This document shows, piece by piece, positions 58,901-64,000 of a DNA stretch of 64,000 nt (positions are counted from its first letter, which is position 1; the number at the start of each line of letters is the position of its first letter). The position numbers and the translations under genes are program-made. The DNA comes from Narthecium ossifragum (lineage: Eukaryota > Streptophyta > Magnoliopsida > Dioscoreales > Nartheciaceae). The stretch spans positions 7,185,485 to 7,249,484 of the forward strand of contig OY986968.1 of the NCBI GenBank assembly GCA_963920575.1, given 5' to 3'. The notes beneath the pieces are model-generated. The model worked only from the letters and a program-made list of their open reading frames with translations. It searched no databases and had not been told where the DNA came from.

Positions 58901-61900
58901 CAAGCAGACAGGGGCTGCTGTTATTGTATCTCTGGTATTTGCATTTGGTTGAGTTTGGATGTGAAACCTATACACATTCTTTATTTATTTGATTGGCATG
59001 CTTCTGTTTGTATTACATGCATGCAAGTACTTTTAAGGGTGATGTCTGATGGATGAGGTTAAAACTTTGTTGTTCATGATATTGGCTATTCAGTAGCAAA
59101 GCTGTAAAGTGTAGATGTTTTATCTTATTCATTATCGTCTCATTATGCAATTGTTAAAGATGTGCGTCTCTGTCACTATTGAAGTTGATTACTTGTGATT
59201 AAATTTTAGGCTTCAAGTTGAATTCCAAGCCTGCTGATATAAATCTTAGACTGAACATGATTTCCTTGTAAATCTTAGATATGATTTCTTTACAGACAGT
59301 GATATCTAGATTTGGAATATCATGATTTGAACTTTGACTCAAGATTCGTATCTAATACTTGTCCAAATTTGTCCCAATTTTTCTGATGATCTATATTTGG
59401 GAAAGCCTATTGCCGATTTTATATCGATTTTAAGCCTTCTCTATTGCATGTTGTCTTGTATGATCGAAAATACGTCTTCCTATGCTTTTGAGTCTGCTTG
59501 ATGCAATGATCTTCATTCTTACAGATGTTCTTTTGCCTGAAAGTTCAAAAGAATTGATCTAATCACAGTTTTCTTGCCCTATACGTTTAGGAGATAAATT
59601 GCAACTTTCCAAGTTTCAGCCTAAGTGCTGTAATATTTTACGAGGACTTGTTTGATCTGGATAGATATAGTGTGACCTTTGAGCATTATGTAGCTATTGC
59701 TGCCCCAATTACACCTTATGTGTTTCAAATATATTGGCTATTGCATTTGTATACTGAATGTTTTTCATCTCTCTAAACCATTATGAAATAACTTCCATGG
59801 TCTCCGAGTTTCAGAAACTGCTTTAAAAGCTCATGTGGACTAATTTGGTGTGACGTGAATTAAAAGAAATCTCATGTTGTCATTTTGTGGCCACGCGCAT
59901 CTACCTTCTGTCGATTTTAAAAGTTCATCACAACTTATTTTGAGCCTTATGCAGCTATGCATCGCATGTCACCTTATCTCAACTTTATCTCTAGTCTCGC
60001 TGTTGTTTATTAGGAAACTTGTTATTCTATGTTTAGGGTAGATCCTAGAATGAGTGTGGCAGTGTTCTTTGATTCTCCCCATTCTTTTGAAAGAACTTGG
60101 GTGATGTTCATATTTCTTGTATCTTTGTGTATTTATAGGATCAGTCTATTCTTTTATTGTTGCCAAATAGGCCTGCTACGTATGGGCCATGTGATACCTC
60201 AACCCTTTGCATGTTGCTGTGCGCATTCTTCTGTGTTACTGTAGTCAGTACATGATACTAACATTGTTCAGACCTCCTACTAACATGAATGTCCTAACAT
60301 TGTTGGCCGCACCAATGAAGCTGCTTGATGCTCATCTTCGACCGTACTATTGCCTATTAAGACTTAGTCTGTAGTTTTTGAGATACCTTATATTGGAATA
60401 AGAGTGAAGTGCTATTCTGTTGCAAGGAGCCCTCACTTAGGTGATCGTTGCATTAAGTCTCCATGCTCAACAATGTCAAGTAGCATTGTCGTTACTACTT
60501 TTGACATCTATGCCCTTTTGTCTCAGGATTATATTGATTCATTTGCCTCAATGCAACTGTGCTTAATAAGGAAACAAGCAGATAAATGGCATTGCCCTCT
60601 GAAATCTTCTTTTACTTGTAGTCCTTCCCAAGGAGACGTATGCAATTCCTATGTTCGCTGTGCTATATTCTTCCTTAGTCTGACAAATTACAATGCTGCT
60701 GCTTCTACTCTTAGCTTTTAATTTTGAAAATATGGGAAAGCTATCTTATTTGTCAAAATTTTCTAGGTTCCGAAGAGTTGGTGTGTTAGGGATCTTAAAG
60801 AGTTGATATAAGTGATAACTTGTTGACATAATTGTCTAATTTTTTGAAGCCTTCAAGGTCAATCATTGTGCTCTATATGTTATAGTTCATAAGCTTGAAG
60901 ACCAAGAATTATGGACTGATTTTAGAGTGAATTTACCAGCAAGGCTGGCTGGTGGATTTGAAGACCTGCTCTTCAACTCAAAAGCCTTGCAGCAAAGAGC
61001 AACTCTAAAACCGTTGACTAGGCATGATACTAGTTGAAGAGGGGGAAGAGAGTTAGGATGAAACTGCCTTTTGTGTTTAAGCAGTAAGCCCGAAATTCTG
61101 GAGTACACATTCTGGGACCGTGATATTGAATTTTAAGACTTGATATTGAATTTTAAGACTTGTTTGTAACTACCTTTTAGCAGAGAACATGTCACTTTAG
61201 ATCTGGTTACAGGGGTAATAAATTTGGAAGTAGTTCATAGACATTCATGGCTGTAAGATTTTGGCATTTGCAAAAATCCTGCTAGATTATGTCGTATTCT
61301 TCTTTGGCTTATTAAATGGTAGAAAGATGTGGATCCTTTTGTTTTGTTCATCTTCTGGTCCGGATTATAGCATTAGCATTTGCTTTCATTCCGTCGAAAA
61401 CAAAAGCTCTAAGTTTCGTCCTTAAAACTGGAGTACATTTTTTGCAGCGGTTTGACGAGTTTCTTTTTATTTTTGTCTCATCGGGGGATGGCAATTTTAG
61501 CCAAGCTCATTCGTAATGTTCCCTTTGATTAATCTACGTAATTAGGCAATGCTGGATACCTTTGGGATGCAACCAATGTTTCTTTGTTCTGTTTTGTTTT
61601 GTCATTGTTGACTTCTGAGGTCCTTTTTTTTTTTTTGTTAGATATGGAGCTTCTCAATGAAATCAGCATGCTGCAAGCATGAGATTGTCATACAGACTGA
61701 TCCAAAAAATTGTGAGTATGTAATCATTAGTGGGGCTCAGCGCAAGACAGAGGATTTTGACATTGAAGATGCGGAAACATTTGCTCTTCCAGCAGATGAA
61801 GGTTGGCTGAATGTTTTATGCAGGAGATAGTTTGAGCTCCTCTGTCAGTTGCATCCTTTACTTTTTTTTTTTTTTTTTTTGGTTTTTGATGTTAATGGGA

Positions 61901-62526
61901 TGTCTATTCGGCAGAGAGAGGAAAGCTTGTGGATCCCTTTTACCGTCTTGAGCATCAGGAAGAAGATATAAGGAAGAAGAAAGAGGCTGAACCGTTATTG
62001 GTGCGCCTTCAGAAAGTCTCTGATAGCAGGCATGCGGATGACTATAACCATAACAGAGCCCTCCGTGCTCGCCTTAGAGTGAGCTATCTGATTCTGCTTT
62101 AAATATTTTCCCCTTCATGATAAGCGTTTGTGTAACAATTCATGTTACCTCATATGTCCTCTGTAGGGTCAAAAGAGAAAAGTTGCCCAAGAAGAAGAGG
62201 TATCAAGAAAGATGGGCCTTGGAATACGTCTACTTCCTTCATCAGAAGGAGATGCTGCCATCGCCAGCAGTGTAAAATTCTCGTCAAAATTTGAGAGGAA
62301 TCGAAAGGACAAGAGAGCAGCAATAAAGGCTTCGTCTATCTTTCCGGAGTCATCCGGCCCTATATCAGGAAATAAGAAGTTGGAGTTAGAATCTAAGAGG
62401 AGGAGGATTCAGGCAGTCACAGCATCTTCTTTATTGGCCGGGAGGGTCCAGGCATCTTCATGGCTTCACAGTCACAGCTCTGCAAGCAGAAAAAATGGAA
62501 GGTCTGTAGTGTCAACGAGAAAGTAG
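55913..62526 (+). CDS. CCDC130/CWC16 (YJU2-like) splicing-factor homologue, seven exons
   Basis: Coding exons: 55,913-55,915 (only the ATG), 56,957-57,019, 57,138-57,217, 58,536-58,644, 61,642-61,801, 61,915-62,078, 62,167-62,526. All introns are GT-AG and phases match, giving 312 residues, the usual plant length. N-terminus SSLAAARADNFYYPPEWTPK, then GSLNKFHGQHALRERARKL and FEMPFNIWCGGCNSMIAKGV. The two CxxC-type pairs (WCGGC and the later ACCKHE) form the zinc site, followed by IQTDPKNCEYVIISGAQRKT and EDFDIEDAETF. The C-terminal half is basic (KRKVAQEEEVSRKMGLGIRL). The family (YJU2/CWC16, CCDC94, CCDC130) joins the catalytic spliceosome; this one is the CCDC130 branch. Nuclear. Intron 1 is inflated by a local duplication and a MITE. 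Confidence 0.95.
56090..56586 (+). repeat. Local tandem duplication in CCDC130 intron 1
   Basis: About 56,090-56,290 and 56,380-56,575 align over about 200 bases (gtgaat..ttgtttgt, attgatgaatttta, gttataggacca(c/g)attctttta, atgcgaattaagact). Separation about 290 bases. Many differences, so old. Confidence 0.85.
56595..56914. mobile_element. hAT-type MITE in CCDC130 intron 1
   Basis: Flanked by an 8-bp direct repeat AACATTAA (56,587-56,594 and 56,915-56,922), the hAT size. Ends gagtagtgatttg..tacatgg and ccatgtattcaaatctttattcg are inverted. Near both ends is gcatgtacattgcacatg. The interior is built of repeated and palindromic atcggtaggtatat / ccatcggta words. Two further copies lie at 55,310 and 40,660. 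Confidence 0.85.
57218..58535 (+). other. CCDC130 intron 3
   Basis: 1.3 kb, AT-rich, no repeat or nested gene recognised. Confidence 0.6.
58645..61641 (+). other. CCDC130 intron 4
   Basis: 3.0 kb. Contains a short perfect direct repeat (ttgatattgaattttaagac, about 61,120 and 61,140) and a protein-like minus-strand patch near 60,887-61,108, neither assignable. No transposon recognised. Confidence 0.6.
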
Positions 62527-62648
62527 CTTCGTCCGCAAATTGTAGCGATTGTGAAACTTCAGGTTGGTTTTAGAACTGTAGCCATTGGTGGATTCAGGAC
62601 AATCATGTACCATGTTTGTTGCCATTCTTTGCTCTTTGTTAACGGAAA

Positions 62649-62684
62649 TAGGGTTAGGGTTAGGGTTAGGGTTAGGGTTAGGGG
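62649..62684 (+). repeat. Interstitial TTAGGG tract
   Basis: Five and a half uninterrupted TTAGGG (6-mer) units 120 bases after the CCDC130 stop. The usual plant telomere unit is the 7-mer TTTAGGG, which occurs (three units) at 10,931-10,954. Flanks are ordinary AT-rich DNA. Confidence 0.95.
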
Positions 62685-62774
62685 TAAAAAAATGGGGATA
62701 TGAAATGGGATAAATTTAATTCAATTTTGACGATTGGTTCAGAAACATGGTAAGTTATTGGGTTAAGGTTGGAA

Positions 62775-63330
62775 TAAAGAGAAGATTGGTAAAGTGTATA
62801 AAATATATAATATTATAATAATAGATAAGATAGTGGATTAAGATTATAATATATGAATTAATTATTAAATTAATTTAAATGTATTTATGTAAAATGTATA
62901 AAATATATAATATTATAATAGTGAGTAAGCTTTTGGGTTAAGATTATAACATTTGAATTAATTATTAAGTTAATTTAAATGTTTGTACTGAAGTGTATAA
63001 AATATATAATATTTCATTAATGCATTTCCATGCGGATTCATTTATATTAAAATAATATAAAATAATTTTTGTATACATCAATGCATCTTCATGCGGATTC
63101 ACTTATATTAATATAATAATAACATTTTAATATTTATTAATAAAATAATATAAAATAATGTTTGTACACATCAATGCATCTCATGCGAACCCATTTATAT
63201 TAATATAATAATAATATTTTAATATTTATTATTAAAATAATATAAAATAAAAATAATTTTTGCATGATGTAGACCAATTATGATATGGCATGTGAACCCA
63301 TTTATATTAATATTTTATTATAATAATATC
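62775..63330. repeat. AT-rich tandem repeats
   Basis: Two types. Units of about 105-110 bp with aaaatatataatatt..gaattaattatta.. (62,795-63,010). Units of about 85-90 bp with ttatattaatataataata..catcaatgcatct.atgcg (63,015-63,310). Only A and T in long runs; possible matrix-attachment-like DNA. Confidence 0.8.
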
Positions 63331-64000
63331 CTTGGATTTTTTTTTTGCTAAATTGATTCAAAAGACTAAGTGATAGATGACTCTCACTCCACATACATCA
63401 ACTTCCCTTACGGGTATTCACATGTCTGGTCACCCCTTATCTAGCTTGGCATGTGAGGTCGTTTGCAACAACATTTGTCTCATGGATATATGTATAAAAA
63501 TAACTCCTCTCATGATCCTGGGATAGTCTCAACCTAGGAATTACCAAAGCTTCTAGCAGTGGAATCGTCGGACGCGACACTTGTCAGACATGTGTGTCCT
63601 TTATTTAGGGCTATCATGATAGACAAATTATAAACGCATAATAAGACAACATCTTCTGTTAGATGGATTTTAAACACAATATTGATAGGCAAATTATAAA
63701 CGCCTAACAAGACAACATCTTCTCTATTGAGTGGATTTTAAACACAATATTGGGATTCAAAGCGACTTATATTTTTACTTTCTCAAGGCTATCTATAGAC
63801 TTCACCTTAAAGTCTTAAAGTCCGACAAGTTAATACCAAATTTATGCATTGATTGACAGTGACATCTTTTTTAAACTGAAAAATACATAAGTTATATATA
63901 TTATTTAACCTTGTATCTATCAAGAAAATATTTTTATACATAGGACATAAAGTTTTTTTTGTCAACAAGCCGTGTCGTCCTTATATTTTATGAAAATGAT
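63331..64000. other. Gene-free right edge with a 66-bp duplication
   Basis: A block acaaattataaacgc..gacaacatcttct..ggattttaaacacaatattg occurs twice (about 63,622 and 63,687). No gene seen to the end of the window. Confidence 0.5.

Noticed and set aside
60404..60721. 105-codon ORF in CCDC130 intron 4
   Set aside because: No motif, and intron boundaries on both sides fit the splicing-factor gene well.
62649..62684. A true chromosome end
   Set aside because: Only about 36 bases of repeat, with normal sequence continuing for 1.3 kb.

Overview
This window is nuclear DNA from a flowering plant, most likely a monocot. Evidence: spliced genes with GT-AG introns and plant protein families, very GC-rich first exons (for example around 11,039-11,248), and a dense set of nested plant transposable elements. 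I cannot name the species from sequence alone. It contains two clearly intact, ordinary host genes. One is a six-exon adenylate kinase on the minus strand (43,511-47,840). The other is a seven-exon CCDC130/CWC16-type splicing-factor gene on the plus strand (55,913-62,526). A possible host membrane-protein gene at the left edge (388-829) carries an apparent one-base frameshift.

Almost everything else is transposon-derived. From left to right: a GRF zinc-finger ORF (1,813-2,142) convergent with a FAR1/FRS (Mutator-derived) transposase gene broken by two stops (3,550-6,076). Then a GGAGGA minisatellite. Then a hAT transposase remnant split by a 3.5-kb Mutator-like element (8,276-11,794) with a perfect 9-bp target duplication. 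That element carries a leucine-rich-repeat gene fragment and an apparently complete two-exon PTRHD1-type gene, whose intron holds a further inverted-repeat element and an assembly gap. A Copia element (12,133-20,331) follows, with a striking leader array of eight covarying hairpins, a SINE insertion and a 2.85-kb chimeric LTR element inside its gag.

The middle holds a Tourist-like MITE (20,413-20,943), an unidentified terminal exon, MuDR scraps, and a minus-strand Copia element (23,120 to about 32,270) split by a deleted Gypsy-like element with 2.2-kb LTR (25,031-28,249). Two LINE remnants follow; one is split by another Mutator-like insertion. A multimeric TRIM element (37,563-38,620) sits inside a minus-strand MULE transposase.

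After the adenylate kinase gene lie a GC-rich ORF resembling NPR1-interacting (NRR/NIMIN-like) proteins, a partial duplicate of adenylate kinase exons 2-3 lacking the P-loop, a MULE zinc-knuckle tail, two solo LTRs with perfect 5-bp duplications, and a second, decayed GRF zinc-finger gene. The right end is the CCDC130 gene. Its intron 1 has a local duplication and a hAT-type MITE that also occurs in the promoter region. It is followed by a short TTAGGG tract and AT-rich tandem repeats.

The two host genes are functionally unrelated (nucleotide balance and pre-mRNA splicing), so no operon-like cooperation is expected. The main interest is in transposon architecture: gene capture, nesting order readable from target duplications, recurring MULE/GRF pairs, and structured retrotransposon leaders and LTRs.
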